Shown piece by piece: positions 49,649 through 61,100 of a stretch of DNA of 64,000 nt. Under the pieces are notes generated by a model. That model worked only from the letters and a program-made list of their open reading frames with translations, was not told the origin of the DNA and did no database searches. The translations under genes and the position numbers were made by a program. How positions within the stretch are numbered: position 1 is the stretch's first letter; each line of letters begins with the position of its first letter. The DNA comes from Panagrolaimus kolymaensis (taxonomy: Eukaryota > Nematoda > Chromadorea > Rhabditida > Panagrolaimidae), in the NCBI GenBank assembly GCA_028622995.1, contig JAJQJQ010000038.1, positions 620,001 to 684,000 of the forward strand, read 5' to 3'.

Positions 49649-52600
49649 TCAAGAAGTATCCATGGGATCCATTCTTATAGACGCATGAGAAGCCGCAACT
49701 ATGTGTGAAGGAACACACCATCCATGAGCACCAGGACCAAATTTATAAACTAATTTTTTGGGATATAATCCAGTTTTTGGCACGGGAACTAATATTTGTT
49801 TTTCATAATATGTTCTAAAAAATGGAAAACATTTAATTAAAGCTTTAATTTCTTCTTGAAGCTACAGTAAGAAAAAAGGAGATTAAATGAGAAAACATAC
49901 CTCATAGCTCTGCTCAATTTTTCATAAGTCATCTTTTGATTATTTTTCTTATCACCCCATAAACGTGCAAGTTTCTCAGATTCCACTATTCTGAATACAC
50001 CTTCAACGGGATCTTCCCATCTAAAAAATTTAAATAATTTTTTGATAAACATAATTTGAACTTTTTTCAAATTTCCATACCTCACGATTGAAGGACAAGT
50101 GCATGGATCTTTTAAAGCTTCACGAATAAATTCCCATAATTTATTTCCTTTTGTATGTTGCGATCTCTTTCGCGGCTTTCCATCTTTATTTTTCTTTATT
50201 CTTAAGCTGGTAACTCCATGAAAAGAATGATCACCTGCAAAAATTATTTTGTTGTCAATATCAAAATTAAATATTGTAATAATTTTTAAGGTTAATCTAT
50301 TTTCTTGCTTTTTATTAAAAATGTCTCAAATAAAAAAATTAAAGACTAAAAACATTGACATAAAAAAATATTAAATAATTTTTTTTTTCAAAAACGTGCA
50401 TGACGATGTTCATTTTAATCCAGCGCTTCCCTATTTTAATATTTAAATAAAAAAATATATGGCTACATTTTTTGTTTTGTTTTGTCGCTCTAGATTTTTT
50501 TAATATTATAAAAAAATTTCCCCGCTTTTCAAATTTATAAAAAGGAAATCGAAAAGAAAAAAATTTTGTTGAATTAAGAAAAAGTTTTTTCAACCGTCAA
50601 AATTGTTGTGTAAAAAGAAAAATTTAATTAAGCATGAAAAAAAAATAAAAAGAAAGTAAGTAAAAAGTCAAAGTTTAAAAACTTTTAGCTGCTGCTGCAA
50701 ATAACTAAAAACATACCTCGAGAATCATAAGAAGTTGTTGTTGAATTACCATTATTTGATAATGAATTCTGTGCGGCTGCAACTATTTGAGCTGCAGAAA
50801 GTTGATGTTGTTGTTGCTGGTGTTGTTGTTGATGAGGAGGTGTACGATGATGTAAATTATTTAATGAAGCTGCAGTGGGTGGTTTTAAAAATTGTTGCGA
50901 TGCAGCTGATGCGGCTGCTGCTGCTGCAACGGCAGCTGCATGTTGATTTAATGTATTTTGAATTAAAGGTGAAATGGGAGAATTAATTCCTAAGAAACCA
51001 TCAAAATGATTATTATGAGATTGTGAAGATGAGGATGAATGGGAAGAAGGTTGCTTAATTTCAAATGGTAAACCTCGACTTGTGCTTGGTCTTGAATCTT
51101 CTTCAGGTGCTTCAGTTTTGTATGATGATCTCATCCATTCATCAATAAGATTGTCTTCTAAAAAAACGATAGATAAAAATGTTATTTATTATTTGTTTTA
51201 CTTTGCATTAAAAAAAGATTTTTTGCATTCTCTTATTTATTTTTTTAACGTTCGCAAATGATGTGCTATCTATTTTTGATTGACTGATTCTCTCAAACAA
51301 ATTGTTTTCAGCCATTCTATTATTTTTTTGAATTTTTTTATCGATTAGGTAATTGAACAAAAAAATATAAAAAAGTAAACAACTATGAAAAATGTATTAA
51401 GTGGTGTGGTGAATAATGATGATGAATTTCTCGTCTCTGTCGCTATCAAATACATACATACACACACACCAATTTTTTTTATATTCAACAAAACTAACTT
51501 TTTTTTATGTAAAACAAGGAAGGCGACTAAGCTGCCCTCAATCTCTCTAACTCTAACACAACCATAGAGGGTTTTTATTTTGATGCCTTTTTTTTGCTCT
51601 CGATTGTAAAGAACAGAAATAAAAAAGAAAAAATAGGAAACAAGCAAAGTATTGACTTTTTTACGCCATTTTACTTTAAAATGTTTTTTTATTTGGACAA
51701 AAAATGAACTATGAACGTTTGTTTGATAAAAAAATGAAGGTAAAACAAATAGGTATTGTTGAACCAAATTTTTTGCTTGATTAAAACCAAAAAACATAAA
51801 CAGGCTACACCCAAAACGATGTAAAACAATTACCAAAAAATGAATTACTGCACGCATAAATTATTTTTAAAGTTCTCAATTTTAATTTGATAAAAACAAA
51901 ATTTTTTTAAGTTATAAAATTATACTCACCACTAACAAGTTTTCTAAATTCATTAAAAAGTAATGAACCATATTGGGGATCACGATCCAAAAAAGCTTGT
52001 TCATTCATTAATAATAATCTTGGGCCATTAAAGGTTGCAAATTTATGCATGCTTATATTTTCCACAGCCACATGATTCCTTCTTGCAACATCTAATATCC
52101 AAGCTAATACATCATCCATAACCCATTCTTGTGGTTCTTTATTTCGAAACCCAGCTAAATCAACCTTTTGATTATTTGGAATAGGTTTTAATTGGGTTGA
52201 ATTCATATGTGAACGCAATATATGAGGCCCTAAATGATCGAGTAATGCAGGCAAACACATGAGCTGGGGATATAATGCAGCAGCAGCAGCGACAGCCGCT
52301 TGGTTCATGGGCGATGGATGTTGTTGACGTTGGAGTTGTATTCCTATTCCTTCGTGTGTCGTCGTCTGCTGTTGCTGCTGTTGTTGGTTGTGATGCTGCT
52401 GTGAAAGCCCCATAGGCACCGCCTGCGTTGACTGTTGCTGCTGTATGTTCTGTTGTTGCTGGTGGTGAAAAGGAGACGACGATGAAAATGTCGTTGACGA
52501 ATTAGATGGGGCTTGGAATGGCAAAGAAGCTGCCGCTGCTGCGGCTGAAAGCGTTGACGCCAGTGTTAATGCTTGTTGTTGCTGCTGGGCAGAAGTTGTT

Positions 52601-54065
52601 GCAGAAGAGTGTGGTAGTTGTTGTTGTTGTAAAGCTTCTTGGGGATTATTTAATGATGATAGATTCTGAAAAAAGAAAAATATTAAAAAGAGTTAAAAAA
52701 ACATTTTAATGATTAATACTCATAAATAATATGTATGTATGAAAAAAAAATAGCGGGGAAAGGGTTAAAAATAAAAAAATAAAAAACGCATACTTGATTT
52801 TGTAAATGATGGCTAAAAAAATTGATTCCTCCAACACTATTTTGATTTTGTTGTTGATTTGAAAGAGGTGAAACAAGTTGAAATGCGCTTGAATGTTGTG
52901 GTGATAAAAATGAATTATTATTATTGTTGTTTCGAGAATCGATTGATGGTGGATTGCTAAGAATTGAGTTAGCAGCGGTTAAAGAAGAATTTAAAATTAT
53001 TGGGGTCGATGGTTTTCCGTTATGTTGCTGTTGAGGCGGCGGCTGTACAATATTTGTTGTTGACGTGTTTGATGAAGGACCGCCGCCGACGTTATTATTG
53101 TCGATGATGGTGGACTGAGCGTTGACCGTTACTGCCGCTGCCGCCGCCGCTGCTGCTGCTGCGCATACGTTTGCTAAAGCATTGTTTGCTAACGGTCCGT
53201 CATTTCCACGCGGAATTGAGTTGGTTGTTGTTGTTGTATTTGATGATGAAAATTGTGCAACTATCGATGCAGCCGTGGCGGTGTTGGTATTATTGTCACC
53301 ATTTGGTGTTGTTGCAAAGAGGTCAATACTATTATTATTTCCATTAATGGAATTGTTTGCTAAACAGCGTTGGTCATTTTCAGCGGCAATAATTTTTTGT
53401 TGCTGTTGTAAGATTTCGTGATTTTGTTGCTGCTGATGACGTTGCTGTAATGCCGCAACTAAAGCTGCAGTAGTTGCAGCACTTTGACGTTGAAAATTTT
53501 GTTGTTGTTCTTGATTATATTGAATTAATAAGGAATCAAATTGTTGTTGAGGCGTTTGGGGTTGTTGTAAAGGTGTTAGAGGCTGCGAATATGAAGGTGT
53601 ATTGGAAGATGGTGGGCATGATAATTGTGATGTATTTGTTGCAAACGCAGCAGCAGCTAACAAATATTCCGCCGCAGCTGCCGACAATTGCGGCTGATGC
53701 CGATTTAAAGCAGACGTGTTGGTAACCTGAGATAAATGTGGGGTTAAAGAATTTAGTGGATTGTCTGGTCCCAAAAAAGTTTTAGCTGTATTATTTTGAT
53801 GTTGTTCAAGAAAAGCTGCTGCGGTAGCGGAATTTATGGTTGAATCTGATTGAGCTTGAGCTGCAGCTAATACGCTTGATAATAAATTATTTGTGGTATC
53901 AGTTTGAGTAAAATAATTCGTTGTCGCTGTTGCGGCAATTGAAGGACACGAAGTTATACCGCTCAAATTAAATGATGGTACCCCAGCAAATGCCGACGGT
54001 GGAGGACTTGATGCAATTGCTGGACAAACTTGTTCACTTCTATTCCACGCCAAATATCTTTTCAT
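49649..54065 (-). CDS. ETS transcription factor with Pointed domain, ESE/EHF-like
   Basis: This encodes a DNA-binding factor of about 962 residues. Exons are 54065-52794, 52665-51930, 51157-50717, 50234-50081, 50020-49901 and 49814-49649. The first 590 residues are rich in N, Q, A and S, with polyQ and polyA tracts. A Pointed/SAM domain lies at about 599-668 (EWVMDDVLAWILDVARRNHV, ending FNEFRKLVS). A second Q/A-rich stretch follows, then a basic KPRKRSQ, then the ETS domain at about 847-935 (KLWEFIREAL, then GVFRIVESEKLARLWGDKKN, then MTYEKLSRAMRTYYEKQIL). WEDPVEGVFR and MTYEKLSRAMR with HGW at the end fit the ESE group (EHF/ELF3/ELF5) better than SPDEF. The start is the first ATG of the long exon, and upstream exons may exist. 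Introns split the ETS domain twice. Confidence 0.9.
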
Positions 54066-54844
54066 ATTCGGCAGGCGACAAAGCGCAAAATAAAAAAAAG
54101 AATGGAAGGCTTTTAAATACGGACCAGAAATTTACAAAAAATAAATATTCTGGTCAGTAAATATTAATACAAAAGAGTAGGGATTTTATATTGTTTCGCG
54201 TTTGAATTGAAGTAAATTACACTGCATAATATACCATACAAACAATACAAATAATGGTTACTGGCCAAAACAAAATAATAAAAATATTCGTTTCCTCTTT
54301 TGGTTAAATAATAAGAAAAAAATAAATTTGTGTTCGGCTTTGATTGCCCCTAAAAAACAGGCATTTAAAGGAAGTCAAAATATAAAATTTAAAAAATGGA
54401 AGGAGGCGCGACAAAAAAACGTGAAAATAGGTGGCGGCATACGTAATAAAACTTTAAATTAAAATAATATGCTGTTACTTTTCTTGGCAAATAAAAAAAA
54501 AATATGGCAAAAAAAGAAGTTTTACTAAATGGTGTCGCCGCGCATAAAAAAAATTACATAAATAAGTTAATAATTTACAAGCTTCATACGGTAGCAAAGA
54601 AAAAAAATAAATAAGGAAGGAAGGATTTAACATTATTGGAAAAAAGGTGCTTTTTTAGATGGAAAACAACATCAAAAATAAACTGGGATAAACAAATACA
54701 AACAATTTTTTTTATAATGTGTAAAAAATAAAACTCGTGATGATAAGATCAAAGCGCAGACGTATTTTCTCTTTTTTTGTAATTGTCTGGTTCAGAAAAA
54801 AAAGAGTGCCCAACAAAATAATAAATTGGGCATTCAATAAAAAC
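54066..54844. other. Upstream region of the ETS gene, proximal
   Basis: This is 779 bp of A-rich sequence between the ETS start codon and the MITE. I see no gene. It may contain the 5' UTR or promoter. Confidence 0.5.
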
Positions 54845-55131
54845 TAGGGTTCCATCCCCCGGGGGAATGGTCCACGGGGAGGGAGAGGGAGGGGAGGACA
54901 CGCCGCGGGGAGGTTTTTACGGGGGATTTTAGCACGTACTCCTCCCTGTGGGTGTTTGAAAAAAAAAATTTTTTTGTTGTAAATATGACGGGGGATTTTT
55001 CTTAGCATACTCCTCCCTGTGTTACATTTTTTTGACGGGGGCTGAGGCTCACGGGGAGGGAGGCACGGGGAGCAAAAATCGGCGGGGGGAAGGGGGATCC
55101 CCCTAGGGGGAGGGAGGGGGATGGAACCCTA
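54845..55131. mobile_element. hAT-type MITE, GC-rich, 287 bp
   Basis: This is a non-autonomous DNA transposon. Perfect 16-bp inverted ends lie at 54845-54860 (TAGGGTTCCATCCCCC) and 55116-55131 (its reverse complement). They are flanked by the direct repeat ATAAAAAC at 54837-54844 and 55132-55139. An 8-bp target duplication and ends beginning TAGNG fit the hAT superfamily. The body is strongly G/C-skewed in an otherwise AT-rich window. It carries two imperfect copies of a unit running from ACGGGGGATTTT to CTCCTCCCTGTG (54919-54950 and 54988-55021), plus palindromes AGGGGGATCCCCCT (55091-55104) and CCCCCTAGGGGG (55099-55110). No coding sequence is present. Intact ends and exact duplications suggest a fairly recent insertion, about 780 bp upstream of the ETS start. 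Confidence 0.88.
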
Positions 55132-58100
55132 ATAAAAACTAAACTTAAAAAACGTCTCTTCAAGCTTAAAAAGAAAAGAAAAAAATTAAAGAAGGCATCA
55201 CAAGGGAAGACAAAAGAATGAAAGAGAAAAAAAACTCGGCAAATTTTTTTTTGTTAAACTTATTTTCCACTCAAAAAAAGAAACAGTTGGCAGAAGAAAA
55301 AAAAATTGAATTAAAAAGAAAAAAGTGTGTCTTCTTTATTTTTTTGTTTTGTTTTCTTCCTTGTCCGTAAAAAATAAAGAACCAAAAGGAAAAAAGAGCG
55401 AGAAGAATGATAGAAGAAAAAAACTAACACATATTGCCTTAAAAAAATAAAAAATAAATGTTGTGTTTCTGATGAACTGAACAAAAAAAAGGACAACGAC
55501 GACAAAGTTGTTCGAGACACGCGAACACAAGAAAGAAGAAGAGGAAGCTCCAACTAAGAACAAATTGCTGCGCATGAACTACGCTACTACTACTGTTGCC
55601 AGACTTTAAAAGGGAAAAAAGGAAATGAAAGAGAAAATGGTGGACGACAAGACAAGACAAGGCAACATTCAACATACATCCCTCTCTTACACGTTTATTT
55701 TTTTTATTCAGAAGAAAAAAGAAGGAGAGAAAAAATACACACAGCACAGCATCTGTAAGTAGTAGTTGTTAAAAAAAAGAGAGTTTTTTAAAAACAATTT
55801 TGAAAAAAAAGCAGCAAAAAATGTATCTCTCCTAATAGGTTGGAATAAAAAAAAAGGTTGCATGAAATTAAATTGGGTTCTTTTTTTTCTTCATTAAAAC
55901 ACTGTGTTGTCGCCACATTTTTTTGTTGCAAAATAAACCAGGAAGTTTATGGTTGGGAAAAAAGAAGAAAAAGAAAAAATATATTAAAAACACGGAACTT
56001 TATATATCACCCGAAAAAGAAAGTGAAAGAAAGAAAAAGAAAATATTGGTATTTTAAAACACGAACCAAGAAAAAAAATAATAAAAAAGCCTTGTGACTG
56101 CTGCGAATGCCCAATTTACTATTTTTATAATAATTTTATCTAATGTGAGAATATATTTTTAAAATTTTGACTACAAAAAGCAACTTTTTAAAGCCAGCCA
56201 ATGATACCATTATAAAAGTGCAAGTGTTTTTTGATGAGAAAAGAAGAATAAAAGTAAAAGTTATCAGATATAACACTTTTTTAGACAATAAAAGAAAAAG
56301 ATATTTTCCCTTGTGGGAGTTTTTTGAACATTTAAACAAAAATAAAGAATAACGAAGACGTGATCCCAATTCAACCATAAGCAAGCAAAATAGAGAATAG
56401 TATGGCTTTTTTTACACGTATATATGTATTATATTCGAAATGGAAAGAGGGAAGGAAGTCCGGGGGCCAACAACCACTTATCTGTCAATTGTCGAGAATA
56501 AAAAAGAGTCTCTATCTGCCTATGCCTCTATGAGCCTTCAAAGTTGTTGTCAATCGCCAACTTATTTCGTTTTTCATTTTTTTCTAAATAGCCTCAAAAA
56601 CTCAAGAAACATACATTCGTAGTGACTAAGCTGTCGCGTGCCAACAACAACTGTGTGAAGTTTTTAGAAAAAAAAACTTTAGGCGTTAAAGAAGAAGGAA
56701 AAAAATAAGCATCCACTTTTAAATGAAAAAAAAGAAAAAAGAAGCGGAAGCAGTTTACCACTTTTTTACTGCCCTTTAGCAATGGCAAACAGAAAAAAAG
56801 ATTGAGAGAAAAAAGAAAAAGAAACGAGAGTTTCAAAATGGCCTTTGAACATTCAGTCAGCGGGATGTCGTTGTCGTGGAACAAACTTGCTTAAAAAGTT
56901 TTTTTTATCTGCAACTGCCTTTGCGTGAAATTAGTTTGCAAATAATAAGTTAGCTAAAAGGGAAGGAAAAAAAGAAGTATGTCCTTTCATTATTTAAAAA
57001 AACTTTCTTACACAAGAGAAAGAAAAAACACACCATTATCAAGAGTAGGCAAGGCACATTTATATTAACAAAAATATTTTAAAAAGAGCAGAAAGGAAAT
57101 AGGTTGAAAAAAAAGAAAAAAGTTGCCTGTTTTAAAGCTTGACATATTCTATTTTCACGTACGTGTATACCACGGCATATGTTGTAAAGGTAGTAAGTAC
57201 TTGGAGGTGAGGTCGATGAAGTCCTCTTTGACAAGCGGCAAAAAAAGAAACAAAAAACAATAAGCAGCCATAGAAAAAAAAGTTTCCCCTACGGCATTCG
57301 TCGGTGGCGGTGGCACATGAAAAAAAATGATGCCCGGAAATGGGCGGTCGCCGTCGACATCGACGTCGCATGGCATCTCTCTGAAGCCACCATATAAAGA
57401 GAGAGAACTGAGACCAAGCTTCACGTCTAAAAAAATAAAAAAAGAGGAAGGAAGGAAAAGGGTTTTTGCTTCTGATGTGGAAGGAAGAAGAAAAAAAAAT
57501 GAAAGAGAAAAGAAAAAACGAACAACGATGGCATCGAAAACCAAAAAAAAACTAACCACACAGTTGTTGTTGTTGCCTGCTAATCTTCCGCCTAAGAAAG
57601 AAACATTTTTTCTTCATTTTTTTTTTTGCCACATGAGGACATAAATGTAAAAGGCGGAGTTTTTATTAACCAAAAAAAGAAATAAAAAAATGAAAAAAAA
57701 CTAACTGACGTCGTTTTTTTCTTCTTCTTCATTTCTTGGTTTGTGGCCTTCTGAAGAAAAAAAAAAACCGACATCCACGACAAATGAAGTGCAAATATAA
57801 GTAAGTAGTTGTAATAGTAAATGGAAGAAGAAAAGGGAAGAAAGTTAAGGGAAGGAATAAAATAAAATATTCAATATTAAATATAAAAAAAGGACTCACT
57901 ACTCTGACTTAAAAAAGGAAAAAGGGAAAGTGTAGGTTGTAGAAATAAAAAAAGTGAATTTTAAACAGAATTAAAGAGGGTTTACAGTAAAAATAAAACT
58001 ATAAAAAAACTATTGTTAAAAAATTTACAAGTACATAGACAAAAAAGAGGTAAGAACAAGAAAGGAAAAAATAAAAATGACGTAGCAAAATAAAGAGCCT

Positions 58101-61100
58101 CAAAGTTATTTCATTGGATATATGAATAAGTTTCATTATTTTTTATCCTCTTTTTTGGATATTAAGTAATTTTAAGCTCATAAAAAATTCTATGGGTTTT
58201 GAAAAAAATGTGGCCCACTGTTGAAAAAGCTGGAAACTGTAAAAGTGCAGAAGCAGCTATCAATTGTTTTCTCATCCACCCACTTTTGTTAAAATAATTT
58301 TTTTGCAAAAAATGAAAAGAAAATCATTGATTTAATTTTTTTTAAAGAGACAAAAAAAATAATAATGAAACAAAAGAAATACTCCAACCAAAAAAAACAT
58401 GACAAATTATATCAAAAAAGGAAAAATAAAAGGTTAAAGCGTTTTTTAACGCTTCATAAAAAAAGAAAAAGAAAAATACATGTACATATGCGCATGTGTG
58501 TCGCGCTTTGTTATTTTGAAACTACACCCAACAACCATGATGGGAGTCGATAATAACAATTGGGTAGGGAAGTTCATTTTATTTTATTTTTTGTCGTTCC
58601 TTCCTTATAGGGTAATCTCTTCTTCAAAAAAATTCACGTGTAACAAAAAAAAAAGAGAATGGGTTGTAACTAATTTTGAGAGAAATGAAAATGAAAGAAA
58701 AAAGAAAAATATCAAAGGCAACAAAAAAATCAAAAAAATCAAAAAATGAAAATTTTACCCTAAATGAACAAAGAAAAAAAGAAGGGCTATTTGGCAGCAA
58801 ATAAAACAGGAGTGAAATTTGTGTATATTCAAATATGCACAAAAATAAAAAATAGTCAAGTTGATTTTTCTTTTTTTCTTGTCTCTGTTCTGTTCTTTTT
58901 TTGTTAACATAACAACCTTTTACCGCCCGAGCATTTACTGTTTTGGAAGGAGTTTTTTTTTATTTGACGTGAACCAAAAGGAGAAAAAAATAATCGTAGC
59001 TTATCAATTTCTTTTTATTTTCTTCCTTCCTTCCATTTTTTTCTCTCTCTCCAAACTCTCTTTTTCTTACTTTTTTTGATTTTCTTTAATTGATCGTTGT
59101 TAATTTGACATAAAATGATTATTTTATGTTTTGGAAAGGAAGAGGAAATTAACTTTTCATTTCAATGGTTTATTCCTTTTGTGATTAGAAGAAAGAACAA
59201 TACATTAATTTTTAGTTAGAAGGAGGAATGGGAGGGGTATTTTATTTTAAAGACAAAAAGAAATAGTTAATCATACATTTTAGAAAACGGGAAACAAAAA
59301 AAAAAGTGTTCATAGGTCAATTTTAAGAAAAATAGGAAATGAATGGTAACCACCCGAATGAAAGGAAGAAGAAAATAAGTTAAAGACACCGCCTATTTTT
59401 TTTAAACATTTTTTTTATTTACTTCTTCTTGCATAATTTTTTTTTGAAAAGAAACAAACAGTATGACAAAAAGTTTGAAACATAAAATTAATTTCTTTTC
59501 TTTTACAACATCGAATAAAAAAAAAACAAATATTCCAAACAATGTTTTTCAACAAAAAAATAAATGTGTTCAATCTCACGTCATTATAAGAAACTTGGTT
59601 TGAATGAAATTAAATGATAGGAAGAAAAATAAAATAAGAAACAAGAGTAGGGTGAAAAAATGTAGCACTTTTAACTAACCAGTAAATACATAAAGGGCTA
59701 GAGCTTCCTTTTTTGAAAGAAAAAAAAAGAATTTACTCTCGACATTGGAACAGAAAAAAAAATTGAGAATTAAAGGCCTTCGACCTTTTATGGAAGGAAA
59801 AAAAAGAAGAAATAGAAAAACGGAAAAAAATGTGCAGACACGCGTCTATGTTTGCGGAAACTTGACGACTAGTTAGTTAGTTTGTTGTCAGCTGGAATAG
59901 CGGCAGCGGCAACATCAGCAAGCCCGGAAGCTATGTGTACGCATATTTTTCTAATATCTCTCTCTATCTTTCTTTCCTTTTTGTTCTGTGTGTTTCTGCA
60001 TGCAAAAACACAATTGAAGCTTTAAAGAAAAAAATGATGGGGAAGAAAGGGGTTTTATGTTTAAAAAAGGAAAAGCAAAAAAAGGGGAGACAAGAAAAGA
60101 TATTTTTATGATAAATTATTATACTAAACATCTACTACTACTTTTATTTTTATTTTTTCTTTAAAAAGACTGATACATCAACATTATTATTTTCAAACAT
60201 GCATAAAACATAAACGGTTACCAAATAGATCAATTTAATTGGTTTGGGTGGTTTAAACTAAAATAAAATGAATAAAAAATAAAGATACAAGTTCTTATTG
60301 ATGCATAGATGCTATTTTTTTGCTACTGATAGTCACAAGGTCAACAACTACCTGACTTCTAAACGTGTGTTCTGAAGTTAGAAGAAGTTTAAATAATAAT
60401 AAAAAATGAAAGAAAAAAGAAGAAAGATGGGAAACATGCAAGACACGAAGCGTATTTTTCTTTCATTCAACAAATGAATGATAAACTTTTATTTACGCCT
60501 AATAACGATTATAAAAAAATATGTGTGTTAAACCGCCAAATTTTAAATGCAAAGCCCGATGTTTTTCAAAAAAAGTCATTCATTTTTGCGTAGGCAATTT
60601 ATAAAATTAACATAAATACTATTCCAAGAATGATCAAAATAACAACTGTTTTTGTTTTTTTGTTTTTTGGAATGGATTAAAATTAATAACTGACCAACCA
60701 CTCGCCGGTCATCAGTCGCTTGGATTTTCCATATTTTAGCTTCCAAAATTTTAAAAAAGGAAGAAGAAGAAAAAAAGACACGAAAATCACGTAAAATAAA
60801 AAAATCAATCCTTGATTTTTTCATTTTTTTTTTCTTTCCTGGTCTACTACTACTACCAGGTTGGTTTTCTGATAATAAAAAAACCCCTTTTGCAACAACT
60901 TAAAGGATAGATAATGGTGATTATAACTGAAAATACTGCGCACTCACTCCATCACGTTCGTTATCGACTTTTCTTCCTGACTAACTGACAAGAAAAGAAA
61001 AAAAATTTAGGTCTTCTCAAATGGAACACTCTCTCTCTCTACATCCATACTTTTTTCTTTTCTTTTTTTTCATCATTAATTTATATTTTAGGTATTCTCA

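Noticed and set aside
53122..53421. Plus-strand alanine/valine-rich frame opposite the ETS gene.
   Set aside because: It is the complement of the ETS factor's polyA/polyQ-coding tracts.
57340..57400. TATAAAG and a GTCGACATCGACG near-palindrome as a promoter.
   Set aside because: No gene starts downstream on the plus strand, and the elements are too common to support a call.
59860..59945. Exon-like alanine-rich island (reads AGIAAAATSASPEAM forward).
   Set aside because: Both strands give equally plausible short frames, with no partner exon. I kept it only as a possible regulatory island.
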